A DNA stretch of 64,000 nt from contig NW_027473733.1 of assembly GCF_050947335.1 (NCBI RefSeq), forward strand, positions 62,001-126,000. The letters are read 5' to 3'. The position numbers and the translations under genes are program-made. Origin of the DNA: Megachile rotundata (lineage: Eukaryota > Arthropoda > Insecta > Hymenoptera > Megachilidae). Every line of letters starts with the position of its first letter. The first letter of the stretch is position 1. Of the stretch, positions 13,601-28,900 are shown one piece after another. Under the pieces are notes generated by a model, which worked only from the letters and a program-made list of their open reading frames with translations, was not told the origin of the DNA and did not search any database.

Positions 13601-16600
13601 TTGATAATAATAAGAGTAATAAGTATAGTAATTGTCGTTCTATCGATCATATAAGCATAATATGGCTAATAATATGAGTTAGATTGATAATACTAAGAGT
13701 AGTGAGTATAGTGATTCTCGTTCTATCGATCATATAAGCATAATATGGCTAATAATATGAGTTAGATTGATAATAATGAGAGTAATGAGTATAATAATTG
13801 TAGATCTATCGATCATTTAAGCATAATATGGCTAATAATATGAGTTAGATTGATAATAATAACAGTAATAAGTATAGTAATTGTCGTTCTATCGATAATA
13901 TAACCATAATATGGCTAATAATATGAGTTAGATTGATAATACTAAGAGTAGTGAGTATAGTAATTCTCGTTCTATCGAACATATATGCATAATATGGCTA
14001 ATAATATGAGTTAGATTGATAATAATAAGAGTAATTACTACAGTAATTGTCGTTCTATCGATCATATAAGCATAATAAGGCTAATAATATGAGTTAGAGT
14101 GATAATACTAAGAGTAGTGAGTATAGTAATTCTCATTCTATCGATCATATAAGCATAATATGGCTAATAATATGAGTTAGATTGATAATAATAAGAGTAA
14201 TGAGTATAGTAATTGTAGTTCTATCGATCATTTAAGCATAATATGGCTAATAATATGAGTCAGATTGATAATAATAAGAGTAATTAGTATAGTAATTGTC
14301 GTTCTATCGATCATATAAGCATAATATGGCTAATAATATGAGTTAGATTGATAATAATAACAGTAATAAGTATAGTAATTGTCGTTCTATCGATCATTTA
14401 AGCATAATATGGGTAATAATATGAGTCAGATTGATAATAATAACAGTAATATGTATAGTAATTCTCGTTCTATCGATCATATAACCATAATATGGCTAAT
14501 AATATGATTTAGATTGATAATACTAAGAGTAGTGAGTATAGTAATTGTCGTTCTATCGATCATTTAAGCATAATATGGGTAATAATATGAGTCAGATTGA
14601 TAATAATAACAGTAATATGTATAGTAATTCTCGTTCTATCGATCATTTATGCATAATATGGCTAATAATATGAGTTAGATTGATAATAATAACAGTAATA
14701 AGTATAGTAATTGTCGTTCCATCGATAATATAACCATAATATGGCTAGTAATATGAGTTAGATTGATAATACTAAGAGTAGTGAGTATAGTAATTCTCGT
14801 TCTATCGATCATATAAGCATAATATGGCTAATAATATGAGTTAGATTGATAATAATAAGAGTAATAACTACAGTAATTGTCGTTCTATCGATCATATAAG
14901 CATAATAAGGCTAATAATATGAGTTAGAGTGATAATACTAAGAGTAGTGAGTATAGTAATTCTCATTCTATCGATCATATAAGCATAATATGGCTAATAA
15001 TATGAGTTAGATTGATAATAATAAGAGTAATGAGTATAGTAATTGTAGTTCTATCGATCATATCGGCATAATATGGTTAATAATATGAGTTAGATTCATA
15101 ATAATAAGAGTAATAAGTATAGTAATTTTCGTTCTTTCGATCATATAAGCATAATATGGCTAATAATATGAGTTAGATTGATAATAATAAGAGTAATAAG
15201 TATAGTAATTGTCGTTCTCTCGATCATATAAGCATAATATGGCTAATAATATGAGTTAGATTGATAATACTAAGAGTAGTGAGTATAGTAATTCTCGTTC
15301 TATCGATCATATAAGCATAATATGGCTAATAATATGAGTTAGATTGATAATAATAAGAGTAATGAGTATAGTAATTGTAGATCTATCGATCATTTAAGCA
15401 TCATATGGCTAATAATATGAGTTAGATTGATAATAATAACAGTAATAAGTATAGTAATTGTCGTTCTATTGATAATATAGCCATAATATGGCTAATAATA
15501 TGATTTAGATTGATAATACTAAGAGTAGTGAGTATAGTAATTCTCGTTCTATCGATCATATATGCATAATATGGCTAATAATATGAGTTAGATTGATAAT
15601 AATAAGAGTAATAACTACAGTAATTGTCGTTCTATCGATCATATAAGCATAATAAGGCTAATAATATGATTTAGAGTGATAATACTAAGAGTAGTGAGTA
15701 TAGTAATTCTCATTCTATCGATCATATAAGCATAATATGGCTAATAATATGAGTTAGATTGATAATAATAAGAGTAATGAGTATAGTAATTGTCGTTCTA
15801 TCGATCATTTAAGCATAATATGGGTAATAATATGAGTCAGATTGATAATAATAACAGTAATAAGTATAGTAATTGTCGTTCTATCGATCATATAAGCATA
15901 ATATGGCTAATAATATGAGTTAGATTGATAATACTAAGAGTAGTGACTATAGTAATTCTCGTTTTATCGATCATATAAGCATAATATGGCTAATAATATG
16001 AGTTAGATTGATAGTAATAAGAGTAATAAGTATAGTAATTGTCGTTCTATCGATCATATAAGCATAATAAGGCTAATAATATGAGTTAGATTGATAATAA
16101 TAAGAGTAATAAGTATAGTAATTGTCGTTCTCTCGATCATATAAGCATAATATGGCTAATAAGATGAGTTAGAGTGATAATACTAAGAGTAGTGAGTATA
16201 GTAATTCTCATTCTATCGATCATTTAAGCATAATATGGCTAATAATATGAGTTAGATTGATAATAATAAGAGTAACAACTAGAGTAATTGTCGTTCTATC
16301 GATCATATAAGCATAATATGGCTAATAATATGAGTTAGATTGATAATAATAACAGTAATAAGTATAGTAATTGTCGTTCTATCGATCATTTAAGCATAAT
16401 ATGGGTAATAATATGAGTCAGATTGATAATAATAACAGTATTATGTATAGTAATTGTCGTTCTATCGATAATATAAGCATAATATTGCTAATAATATGAG
16501 TTAGATTGATAATACTAAGAGTAGTGAGTATAGTAGTTCTCGTTCTATCAATCATATAAGCATAATATGGCTAATAATATGAGTTAGATTGATAATAATA

Positions 16601-18338
16601 AGTGTAATAAGTATAGTAATTGTCGTTCTATCGATCATATAAGCATAATATGGCTAATAATATGAGTTAGATTGATAATACTAAGAGTAGTGAGTATAGT
16701 AATTCTCGTTCTATCGATCATATAAGCATAATATGGCTAATAATATGAGTTAGATTGATAATAATAAGAGTATTGAGTATAGTAATTGTAGATCTATCGA
16801 TCATTTAAGCATAATATGGCTAATAATATGAGTTAGATTGATAATAATAACAGTAATAAGTATAGTAATTGTCGTTCTATCGATAATATAACCATAATAT
16901 GGCTAATAATATGATTTAGATTGATAATACTAAGAGTAGTGAGTATAGTAATTCTCGTTCTATCGATCATATATGCATAATATGGCTAATAATATGAGTT
17001 AGATTGATAATAATAAGAGTAATGAGTATAGTAATTGTAGTTCCATCGATCATTTATGCATAATATGGCTAATAATATGAGTTAGATTGATAATAATAAC
17101 AGTAATAAGTATAGTAATTGTCGTTCCATCGATAATATAACCATAATATGGCTAGTAATATGAGTTAGATTGATAATACTAAGAGTAGTGAGTATAGTAA
17201 TTCTCGTTCTATCGATCATATAAGCATAATATGGCTAATAATATGAGTTAGATTGATAATAATAAGAGTAATAACTACAGTAATTGTCGTTCTATCGATC
17301 ATATAAGCATAATAAGGCTAATAATATGAGTTAGAGTGATAATACTAAGAGTAGTGAGTATAGTAATTCTCATTCTATCGATCATATAAGCATAATATGG
17401 CTAATAATATGAGTTAGATTGATAATAATAAGAGTAATGAGTATAGTAATTGTAGTTCTATCGATCATATCGGCATAATATGGTTAATAATATGAGTTAG
17501 ATTCATAATAATAAGAGTAATAAGTATAGTAATTTTCGTTCTTTCGATCATATAAGCATAATATGGCTAATAATATGAGTTAGATTGATAATAATAAGAG
17601 TAATAAGTATAGTAATTGTCGTTCTCTCGATCATATAAGCATAATATGGCTAATAATATGAGTTAGATTGATAATACTAAGAGTAGTGAGTATAGTAATT
17701 CTCGTTCTATCGATCATATAAGCATAATATGGCTAATAATATGAGTTAGATTGATAATAATAAGAGTAATGAGTATAGTAATTGTAGATCTATCGATCAT
17801 TTAAGCATCATATGGCTAATAATATGAGTTAGATTGATAATAATAACAGTAATAAGTATAGTAATTGTCGTTCTATCGATAATATAGCCATAATATGGCT
17901 AATAATATGATTTAGATTGATAATACTAAGAGTAGTGAGTATAGTAATTCTCGTTCTATCGATCATATATGCATAATATGGCTAATAATATGAGTTAGAT
18001 TGATAATAATAAGAGTAATAACTACAGTAATTGTCGTTCTATCGATCATATAAGCATAATAAGGCTAATAATATGATTTAGAGTGATAATACTAAGAGTA
18101 GTGAGTATAGTAATTCTCATTCTATCGATCATATAAGCATAATATGGCTAATAATATGAGTTAGATTGATAATAATAAGAGTAATGAGTATAGTAATTGT
18201 CGTTCTATCGATCATTTAAGCATAATATGGGTAATAATATGAGTCAGATTGATAATAATAACAGTAATAAGTATAGTAATTGTCGTTCTATCGATCATAT
18301 AAGCATAATATGGCTAATAATATGAGTTAGATTGATAA
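7651..18338 (+). repeat. pair of near-identical HOR segments, 6,059-bp shift
   Basis: Sequence from about 7,651-12,279 matches 13,710-18,338 at a constant shift of 6,059 bp (73 monomers). Shared variants that I see in no other copies include ctattgat (9,408 and 15,467) and agttccatcgatcattt (10,980 and 17,040). To the left of 7,651 the shift is 71 monomers (gacttag at 6,871 and 12,764), so the left copy lacks two monomers near 7,640. The match ends near 18,338, where the right copy switches to another monomer. The shared private changes make this one of the youngest large duplications in the window. Confidence 0.85.
10625..16683 (+). repeat. HOR copy of 73 monomers (6,059 bp)
   Basis: The start marker at 10,625 recurs at 16,684, exactly 73 x 83 bp. 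The E monomer marker (aatttt) lies 847 bp after the start, as it does after the starts at 1 and 16,684, so the internal order is retained. A second E marker lies at 15,124. The copy contains a chimeric monomer near 12,480-12,515. Confidence 0.85.
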
Positions 18339-19060
18339 TAATAAGAGTAATAACTACAGTAATTGTCGTTCTATCGATCATATAAGCATAATATGGCTAA
18401 TAATATGAGTTAGATTGATAATAATAAGAGTAATGAGTATAGTAATTGTAGATCTATCGATCATTTAAGCATCATATGGCTAATAATATGAGTTAGATTG
18501 ATAATAATAACAGTAATAAGTATAGTAATTGTCGTTCTATCGATAATATAGCCATAATATGGCTAATAATATGATTTAGATTGATAATACTAAGAGTAGT
18601 GAGTATAGTAATTCTCGTTCTATCGATCATATATGCATAATATGGCTAATAATATGAGTTAGATTGATAATAATAAGAGTAATAACTACAGTAATTGTCG
18701 TTCTATCGATCATATAAGCATAATAAGGCTAATAATATGATTTAGAGTGATAATACTAAGAGTAGTGAGTATAGTAATTCTCATTCTATCGATCATATAA
18801 GCATAATATGGCTAATAATATGAGTTAGATTGATAATAATAAGAGTAATGAGTATAGTAATTGTCGTTCTATCGATCATTTAAGCATAATATGGGTAATA
18901 ATATGAGTCAGATTGATAATAATAACAGTAATAAGTATAGTAATTGTCGTTCTATCGATCATATAAGCATAATATGGCTAATAATATGAGTTAGATTGAT
19001 AATACTAAGAGTAGTGACTATAGTAATTCTCGTTTTATCGATCATATAAGCATAATATGG
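17740..19060 (+). repeat. eight-monomer (664 bp) tandem duplication
   Basis: The run with gtagatctatcgatcattt, aagcatcat and then gataatatagccat occurs at about 17,780-17,887 and again 664 bp later (gcca at 17,887 and 18,551). The 6,059-bp-shifted partner at 11,828 has one copy. The duplication begins where the second copy leaves the 73-monomer match near 18,338, so it marks a local unequal exchange. Boundaries are approximate. Confidence 0.8.
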
Positions 19061-20705
19061 CTAATAATATGAGTTAGATTGATAGTAATAAGAGTAATAA
19101 GTATAGTAATTGTCGTTCTATCGATCATATAAGCATAATAAGGCTAATAATATGAGTTAGATTGATAATAATAAGAGTAATAAGTATAGTAATTGTCGTT
19201 CTCTCGATCATATAAGCATAATATGGCTAATAAGATGAGTTAGATTGATAATAATAAGTGTAATAAGTATAGTAATTGTCGTTCTATCGATCATATAAGC
19301 ATAATATGGCTAATAATATGAGTTAGATTGATAATACTAAGAGTAGTGAGTATAGTAATTCTCGTTCTATCGATCATATAAGCATAATATGGCTACTAAT
19401 ATGAGTTAGATTGATAATAATAAGAGTATTGAGTATAGTAATTGTAGATCTATCGATCATTTAAGCATAATATGGCTAATAATATGAGTTAGATTGATAA
19501 TAATAACAGTAATAAGTATAGTAATTGTCGTTCTATCGATAATATAACCATAATATGGCTAATAATATGATTTAGATTGATAATACTAAGAGTAGTGAGT
19601 ATAGTAATTCTCGTTCTATCGATCATATATGCATAATATGGCTAATAATATGACTTAGATTGATAATAATAAGAGTAATGAGTATAGTAATTGTAGTTCT
19701 ATCGATCATTTAAGCATAATATGGCTAATAATATGAGTTAGATTGATAATACTAAGAGTAGTGAGTATAGTAATTCTCGTTCTATCGATCATATAAGCAT
19801 AATATGGCTACTAATATGAGTTAGATTGATAATAATAAGAGTATTGAGTATAGTAATTGTAGATCTATCGATCATTTAAGCATAATATGGCTAATAATAT
19901 GAGTTAGATTGATAATAATAACAGTAATAAGTATAGTAATTGTCGTTCTATCGATAATATAACCATAATATGGCTAATAATATGATTTAGATTGATAATA
20001 CTAAGAGTAGTGAGTATAGTAATTCTCGTTCTATCGATCATATATGCATAATATGGCTAATAATATGACTTAGATTGATAATAATAAGAGTAATGAGTAT
20101 AGTAATTGTAGTTCTATCGATCATTTAAGCATAATATGGCTAATAATATGAGTTAGATTGATAATAATAAGAGTAATAAGTATAGTAATTGTCGTTCTCT
20201 CGATCATATAAGCCTAATATGGCTAATAATATGAGTTAGATTGATAATACTAAGAGTAGTAAGTATAGTAATTCTCGTTCTATCGATCATATAAGCATAA
20301 TATGGCTAATAATATGAGTTAGATTGATAATAATAAGAGTAATGAGTATAGTAATTGTAGATCTATCGATCATATAAGCATAATATGGTTAATAATATGA
20401 GTTAGATTGATAATAATAAGAGTAATAAGTATAGTAATTGTCGTTCTCTCGATCATATAAGCATAATATGGCTAATAATATGAGTTAGATTGATAATACT
20501 AAGAGTAGTAAGTATAGTAATTCTCGTTCTATCGATCATATAAGCATAATATGGCTAATAATATGAGTTAGATTGATAATAATAAGAGTAATGAGTATAG
20601 TAATTGTAGATCTATCGATCATTTAAGCATCATATGGCTAATAATATGAGTTAGATTGATAATAATAACAGTAATAACTATAGTAATTGTCGTTCCATCG
20701 ATAAT
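18339..20705 (+). repeat. rearranged zone between HOR blocks
   Basis: In this stretch the regular 72/73-monomer order is broken. It holds the 664-bp and 415-bp duplications plus two chimeric monomers, near 19,228-19,262 (aataagatgagttag joined to attgat...aagtgtaataag) and near 20,660-20,705 (acagtaataactatag joined to gttccatcgataatataacc). Each joined half is normal elsewhere, but the combination is not. The 83-bp phase is kept throughout, so the joins are in register. Confidence 0.75.
19330..20150 (+). repeat. five-monomer (415 bp) tandem duplication
   Basis: The marker ggctactaat followed by agtattgag occurs at 19,391 and 19,806, exactly 415 bp apart. The intervening units (agtattgag...gtagatc, ataaccat, atatatgc, gacttag) are repeated in the same order. 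Other HOR copies, such as the one at 22.7-23.0 kb, carry this run once. Confidence 0.8.
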
Positions 20706-23669
20706 ATAACCATAATATGGCTAGTAATATGAGTTAGATTGATAATACTAAGAGTAGTGAGTATAGTAATTCTCGTTCTATCGATCATATAAGCATAATA
20801 TGGCTAATAATATGAGTTAGATTGATAATAATAAGAGTAATAACTACAGTAATTGTCGTTCTATCGATCATATAAGCATAATAAGGCTAATAATATGAGT
20901 TAGAGTGATAATACTAAGAGTAGTGAGTATAGTAATTCTCATTCTATCGCTCATATAAGCATAATATGGCTAATAATATGAGTTAGATTGATAATAATAA
21001 GAGTAATGAGTATAGTAATTGTAGTTCTATCGATCATATCGGCATAATATGGTTAATAATATGAGTTAGATTCATAATAATAAGAGTAATAAGTATAGTA
21101 ATTTTCGTTCTTTCGATCATATAAGCATAATATGGCTAATAATATGAGTTAGATTGATAATAATAAGAGTAATAAGTATAGTAATTGTCGTTCTCTCGAT
21201 CATATAAGCATAATATGGCTAATAATATGAGTTAGATTGATAATACTAAGAGTAGTGAGTATAGTAATTCTCGTTCTATCGATCATATAAGCATAATATG
21301 GCTAATAATATGAGTTAGATTGATAATAATAAGAGTAATGAGTATAGTAATTGTAGATCTATCGATCATTTAAGCATCATATGGCTAATAATATGAGTTA
21401 GATTGATAATAATAACAGTAATAAGTATAGTAATTGTCGTTCTATCGATAATATAGCCATAATATGGCTAATAATATGATTTAGATTGATAATACTAAGA
21501 GTAGTGAGTATAGTAATTCTCGTTCTATCGATCATATATGCATAATATGGCTAATAATATGAGTTAGATTGATAATAATAAGAGTAATAACTACAGTAAT
21601 TGTCGTTCTATCGATCATATAAGCATAATAAGGCTAATAATATGATTTAGAGTGATAATACTAAGAGTAGTGAGTATAGTAATTCTCATTCTATCGATCA
21701 TATAAGCATAATATGGCTAATAATATGAGTTAGATTGATAATAATAAGAGTAATGAGTATAGTAATTGTCGTTCTATCGATCATTTAAGCATAATATGGG
21801 TAATAATATGAGTCAGATTGATAATAATAACAGTAATAAGTATAGTAATTGTCGTTCTATCGATCATATAAGCATAATATGGCTAATAATATGAGTTAGA
21901 TTGATAATACTAAGAGTAGTGACTATAGTAATTCTCGTTTTATCGATCATATAAGCATAATATGGCTAATAATATGAGTTAGATTGATAGTAATAAGAGT
22001 AATAAGTATAGTAATTGTCGTTCTATCGATCATATAAGCATAATAAGGCTAATAATATGAGTTAGATTGATAATAATAAGAGTAATAAGTATAGTAATTG
22101 TCGTTCTCTCGATCGTATAAGCATAATATGGCTAATAAGATGAGTTAGAGTGATAATACTAAGAGTAGTGAGTATAGTAATTCTCATTCTATCGATCATT
22201 TAAGCATAATATGGCTAATAATATGAGTTAGATTGATAATAATAAGAGTAACAACTAGAGTAATTGTCGTTCTATCGATCATATAAGCATAATATGGCTA
22301 ATAATATGAGTTAGATTGATAATAATAACAGTAATAAGTATAGTAATTGTCGTTCTATCGATCATTTAAGCATAATATGGGTAATAATATGAGTCAGATT
22401 GATAATAATAACAGTAATATGTATAGTAATTGTCGTTCTATCGATAATATAAGCATAATATTGCTAATAATATGAGTTAGATTGATAATACTAAGAGTAG
22501 TGAGTATAGTAGTTCTCGTTCTATCAATCATATAAGCATAATATGGCTAATAATATGAGTTAGATTGATAATAATAAGTGTAATAAGTATAGTAATTGTC
22601 GTTCTATCGATCATATAAGCATAATATGGCTAATAATATGAGTTAGATTGATAATACTAAGAGTAGTGAGTATAGTAATTCTCGTTCTATCGATCATATA
22701 AGCATAATATGGCTACTAATATGAGTTAGATTGATAATAATAAGAGTATTGAGTATAGTAATTGTAGATCTATCGATCATTTAAGCATAATATGGCTAAT
22801 AATATGAGTTAGATTGATAATAATAACAGTAATAAGTATAGTAATTGTCGTTCTATCGATAATATAACCATAATATGGCTAATAATATGATTTAGATTGA
22901 TAATACTAAGAGTAGTGAGTATAGTAATTCTCGTTCTATCGATCATATATGCATAATATGGCTAATAATATGACTTAGATTGATAATAATAAGAGTAATG
23001 AGTATAGTAATTGTAGTTCTATCGATCATTTAAGCATAATATGGCTAATAATATGAGTTAGATTGATAATAATAAGAGTAATAAGTATAGTAATTGTCGT
23101 TCTCTCGATCATATAAGCCTAATATGGCTAATAATATGAGTTAGATTGATAGTACTAAGAGTAGTGAGTATAGTAATTCTCGTTCTATCGAACATATATG
23201 CATAATATGGCTAATAATATGAGTTAGATTGATAATAATAAGAGTATTGAGTATAGTAATTGTAGATCTATCGATCATTTAAGCATCATATGGCTAATAA
23301 TATGAGTTAGATTGATAATAATAACAGTAATAACTATAGTAATTGTCGTTCTATCGATCACTTAAGCATAATATGGGTAATAATATGAGTCAGATTGATA
23401 ATAATAACAGTAATAAGTATAGTAATTGTCGTTCTATCGATAATATAAGCATAATATGGCTAATAATATGAGTTAGATTGATAATACTAAGAGTAGTGAG
23501 TATAGTAGTTCTCGTTCTATCGATCATATAAGCATAATATGGCTAATAATATGAGTTAGATTGATAATAATAAGAGTAATAAGTATAGTAATTGTCGTTC
23601 TATCGATCATATAAGCATAATATGGCTAATAATATGAGTTAGATAGATAATACTAAGAGTAGTGAGTAT

Positions 23670-26600
23670 AGTGATTCTCGTTCTATCGATCATATAAGCA
23701 TAATATGGCTAATAATATGAGTTAGATTGATAATAATGAGAGTAATGAGTATAATAATTGTAGATCTATCGATCATTTAAGCATAATATGGCTAATAATA
23801 TGAGTTAGATTGATAATAATAACAGTAATAAGTATAGTAATTGTCGTTCTATCGATAATATAACCATAATATGGCTAATAATATGAGTTAGATTGATAAT
23901 ACTAAGAGTAGTGAGTATAGTAATTCTCGTTCTATCGAACATATATGCATAATATGGCTAATAATATGAGTTAGATTGATAATAATAAGAGTAATAACTA
24001 CAGTAATTGTCGTTCTATCGATCATATAAGCATAATAAGGCTAATAATATGAGTTAGAGTGATAATACTAAGAGTAGTGAGTATAGTAATTCTCATTCTA
24101 TCGATCATATAAGCATAATATGGCTAATAATATGAGTTAGATTGATAATAATAAGAGTAATGAGTATAGTAATTGTAGTTCTATCGATCATTTAAGCATA
24201 ATATGGCTAATAATATGAGTCAGATTGATAATAATAAGAGTAATTAGTATAGTAATTGTCGTTCTATCGATCATATAAGCATAATATGGCTAATAATATG
24301 AGTTAGATTGATAATAATAACAGTAATAAGTATAGTAATTGTCGTTCTATCGATCATTTAAGCATAATATGGGTAATAATATGAGTCAGATTGATAATAA
24401 TAACAGTAATATGTATAGTAATTCTCGTTCTATCGATCATATAAGCATAATATGGCTAATAATATGAGTTAGATTGATAATAATAAGAGTATTGAGTATA
24501 GTAATTGTAGATCTATCGATCATTTAAGCATAATATGGCTAATAATATGAGTTAGATTGATAATAATAACAGTAATAAGTATAGTAATTGTCGTTCTATC
24601 GATAATATAACCATAATATGGCTAATAATATGATTTAGATTGATAATACTAAGAGTAGTGAGTATAGTAATTCTCGTTCTATCGATCATATATGCATAAT
24701 ATGGCTAATAATATGAGTTAGATTGATAATAATAAGAGTAATGAGTATAGTAATTGTAGTTCTATCGATCATTTATGCATAATATGGCTAATAATATGAG
24801 TTAGATTGATAATAATAACAGTAATAAGTATAGTAATTGTCGTTCCATCGATAATATAACCATAATATGGCTAGTAATATGAGTTAGATTGATAATACTA
24901 AGAGTAGTGAGTATAGTAATTCTCGTTCTATCGATCATATAAGCATAATATGGCTAATAATATGAGTTAGATTGATAATAATAAGAGTAATAACTACAGT
25001 AATTGTCGTTCTATCGATCATATAAGCATAATAAGGCTAATAATATGAGTTAGAGTGATAATACTAAGAGTAGTGAGTATAGTAATTCTCATTCTATCGA
25101 TCATATAAGCATAATATGGCTAATAATATGAGTTAGATTGATAATAATAAGAGTAATGAGTATAGTAATTGTAGTTCTATCGATCATATCGGCATAATAT
25201 GGTTAATAATATGAGTTAGATTCATAATAATAAGAGTAATAAGTATAGTAATTTTCGTTCTTTCGATCATATAAGCATAATATGGCTAATAATATGAGTT
25301 AGATTGATAATAATAAGAGTAATAAGTATAGTAATTGTCGTTCTCTCGATCATATAAGCATAATATGGCTAATAATATGAGTTAGATTGATAATACTAAG
25401 AGTAGTGAGTATAGTAATTCTCGTTCTATCGATCATATAAGCATAATATGGCTAATAATATGAGTTAGATTGATAATAATAAGAGTAATGAGTATAGTAA
25501 TTGTAGATCTATCGATCATTTAAGCATCATATGGCTAATAATATGAGTTAGATTGATAATAATAACAGTAATAAGTATAGTAATTGTCGTTCTATCGATA
25601 ATATAGCCATAATATGGCTAATAATATGATTCAGATTGATAATACTAAGAGTAGTGAGTATAGTAATTCTCGTTCTATCGATCATATATGCATAATATGG
25701 CTAATAATATGAGTTAGATTGATAATAATAAGAGTAATAACTACAGTAATTGTCGTTCTATCGATCATATAAGCATAATAAGGCTAATAATATGACTTAG
25801 ATTGATAATAATAAGAGTAATGAGTATAGTGATTGTAGTTCTATCGATCATTTAAGCATAATATGGCTAATAATATGAGTTAGATTGATAATAATAAGAG
25901 TAATAAGTATAGTAATTGTCGTTCTCTCGATCATATAAGCCTAATATGGCTAATAATATGAGTTAGATTGATAATACTAAGAGTAGTAAGTATAGTAATT
26001 CTCGTTCTATCGATCATATAAGCATAATATGGCTAATAATATGAGTTAGATTGATAATAATAAGAGTAATGAGTATAGTAATTGTAGATCTATCGATCAT
26101 ATAAGCATAATATGGTTAATAATATGAGTTAGATTGATAATAATAAGAGTAATAAGTATAGTAATTGTCGTTCTCTCGATCATATAAGCATAATATGGCT
26201 AATAATATGAGTTAGATTGATAATACTAAGAGTAGTAAGTATAGTAATTCTCGTTCTATCGATCATATAAGCATAATATGGCTAATAATATGAGTTAGAT
26301 TGATAATAATAAGAGTAATGAGTATAGTAATTGTAGATCTATCGATCATTTAAGCATCATATGGCTAATAATATGAGTTAGATTGATAATAATAACAGTA
26401 ATAACTATAGTAATTGTCGTTCTATCGATCACTTAAGCATAATATGGGTAATAATATGAGTCAGATTGATAATAATAACAGTAATAAGTATAGTAATTGT
26501 CGTTCTATCGATAATATAAGCATAATATGGCTAATAATATGAGTTAGCTTGATAATACTAAGAGTAGTGAGTATAGTAGTTCTCGTTCTATCGATCATAT

Positions 26601-28900
26601 AAGCATAATATGGCTAATAATATGAGTTAGATTGATAATAATAAGAGTAATAAGTATAGTAATTGTCGTTAAATCGATCATATAAGCATAATATGGCTAA
26701 TAATATGAGTTAGATTGATAATACTAAGAGTAGTGAGTATAGTGATTCTCGTTCTATCGATCATATAAGCATAATATGGCTAATAATATGAGTTAGATTG
26801 ATAATAATGAGAGTAATGAGTATAATAATTGTAGATCTATCGATCATTTAAGCATAATATGGCTAATAATATGAGTTAGATTGATAATAATAACAGTAAT
26901 AAGTATAGTAATTGTCGTTCTATCGATAATATAACCATAATATGGCTAATAATATGAGTTAGACTGATAATACTAAGAGTAGTGAGTATAGTAATTCTCG
27001 TTCTATCGAACATATATGCATAATATGGCTAATAATATGAGTTAGATTGATAATAATAAGAGTAATAACTACAGTAATTGTCGTTCTATCGATCATATAA
27101 GCATAATAAGGCTAATAATATGAGTTAGAGTGATAATACTAAGAGTAGTGAGTATAGTAATTCTCATTCTATCGATCATATAAGCATAATATGGCTAATA
27201 ATATGAGTTAGATTGATAATAATAAGAGTAATGAGTATAGTAATTGTAGTTCTATCGATCATTTAAGCATAATATGGCTAATAATATGAGTCAGATTGAT
27301 AATAATAAGAGTAATTAGTATAGTAATTGTCGTTCTATCGATCATATAAGCATAATATGGCTAATAATATGAGTTAGATTGATAATAATAACAGTAATAA
27401 GTATAGTAATTGTCGTTCTATCGATCATTTAAGCATAATATGGGTAATAATATGAGTCAGATTGATAATAATAACAGTAATATGTATAGTAATTCTTGTT
27501 CTATCGATCATATAAGCATAATATGGCTAATAATATGAGTTAGATTGATAATAATAAGAGTATTGAGTATAGTAATTGTAGATCTATCGATCATTTAAGC
27601 ATAATATGGCTAATAATATGAGTTAGATTGATAATAATAACAGTAATAAGTATAGTAATTGTCGTTCTATCGATAATATAACCATAATATGGCTAATAAT
27701 ATGATTTAGATTGATAATACTAAGAGTAGTGAGTATAGTAATTCTCGTTCTATCGATCATATATGCATAATATGGCTAATAATATGAGTTAGATTGATAA
27801 TAATAAGAGTAATGAGTATAGCAATTGTAGTTCTATCGATCATTTATGCATAATATGGCTAATAATATGAGTTAGATTGATAATAATAACAGTAATAAGT
27901 ATAGTAATTGTCGTTCCATCGATAATATAACCATAATATGGCTAGTAATATGAGTTAGATTGATAATACTAAGAGTAGTGAGTATAGTAATTCTCGTTCT
28001 ATCGATCATATAAGCATAATATGGCTAATAATATGAGTTAGATTGATAATAATAAGAGTAATAACTACAGTAATTGTCGTTCTATCGATCATATAAGCAT
28101 AATAAGGCTAATAATATGAGTTAGAGTGATAATACTAAGAGTAGTGAGTATAGTAATTCTCATTCTATCGATCATATAAGCATAATATGGCTAATAATAT
28201 GAGTTAGATTGATAATAATAAGAGTAATGAGTATAGTAATTGTAGTTCTATCGATCATATCGGCATAATATGGTTAATAATATGAGTTAGATTCATAATA
28301 ATAAGAGTAATAAGTATAGTAATTTTCGTTCTTTCGATCATATAAGCATAATATGGCTAATAATATGAGTTAGATTGATAATAATAAGAGTAATAAGTAT
28401 AGTAATTGTCGTTCTCTCGATCATATAAGCATAATATGGCTAATAATATGAGTTAGATTGATAATACTAAGAGTAGTGAGTATAGTAATTCTCGTTCTAT
28501 CGATCATATAAGCATAATATGGCTAATAATATGAGTTAGATTGATAATAATAAGAGTAATGAGTATAGTAATTGTAGATCTATCGATCATTTAAGCATCA
28601 TATGGCTAATAATATGAGTTAGATTGATAATAATAACAGTAATAAGTATAGTAATTGTCGTTCTATCGATAATATAGCCATAATATGGCTAATAATATGA
28701 TTTAGATTGATAATACTAAGAGTAGTGAGTATAGTAATTCTCGTTCTATCGATCATATATGCATAATATGGCTAATAATATGAGTTAGATTGATAATAAT
28801 AAGAGTAATAACTACAGTAATTGTCGTTCTATCGATCATATAAGCATAATAAGGCTAATAATATGATTTAGAGTGATAATACTAAGAGTAGTGAGTATAG
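23670..28900 (+). repeat. 37-monomer (3,071 bp) HOR duplication
   Basis: The marker agtgattctc occurs at 23,670 and 26,741, and the E marker at 25,250 and 28,321; both pairs are 3,071 bp apart. Monomer order between them is the same. Near 25,775-25,800 the first copy has a chimeric monomer (aataaggct...gacttagattg) where it switches to a segment resembling 20.1-20.7 kb. The second copy instead follows the gatttagagtg order. The boundaries given are marker-based and approximate. Confidence 0.78.
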
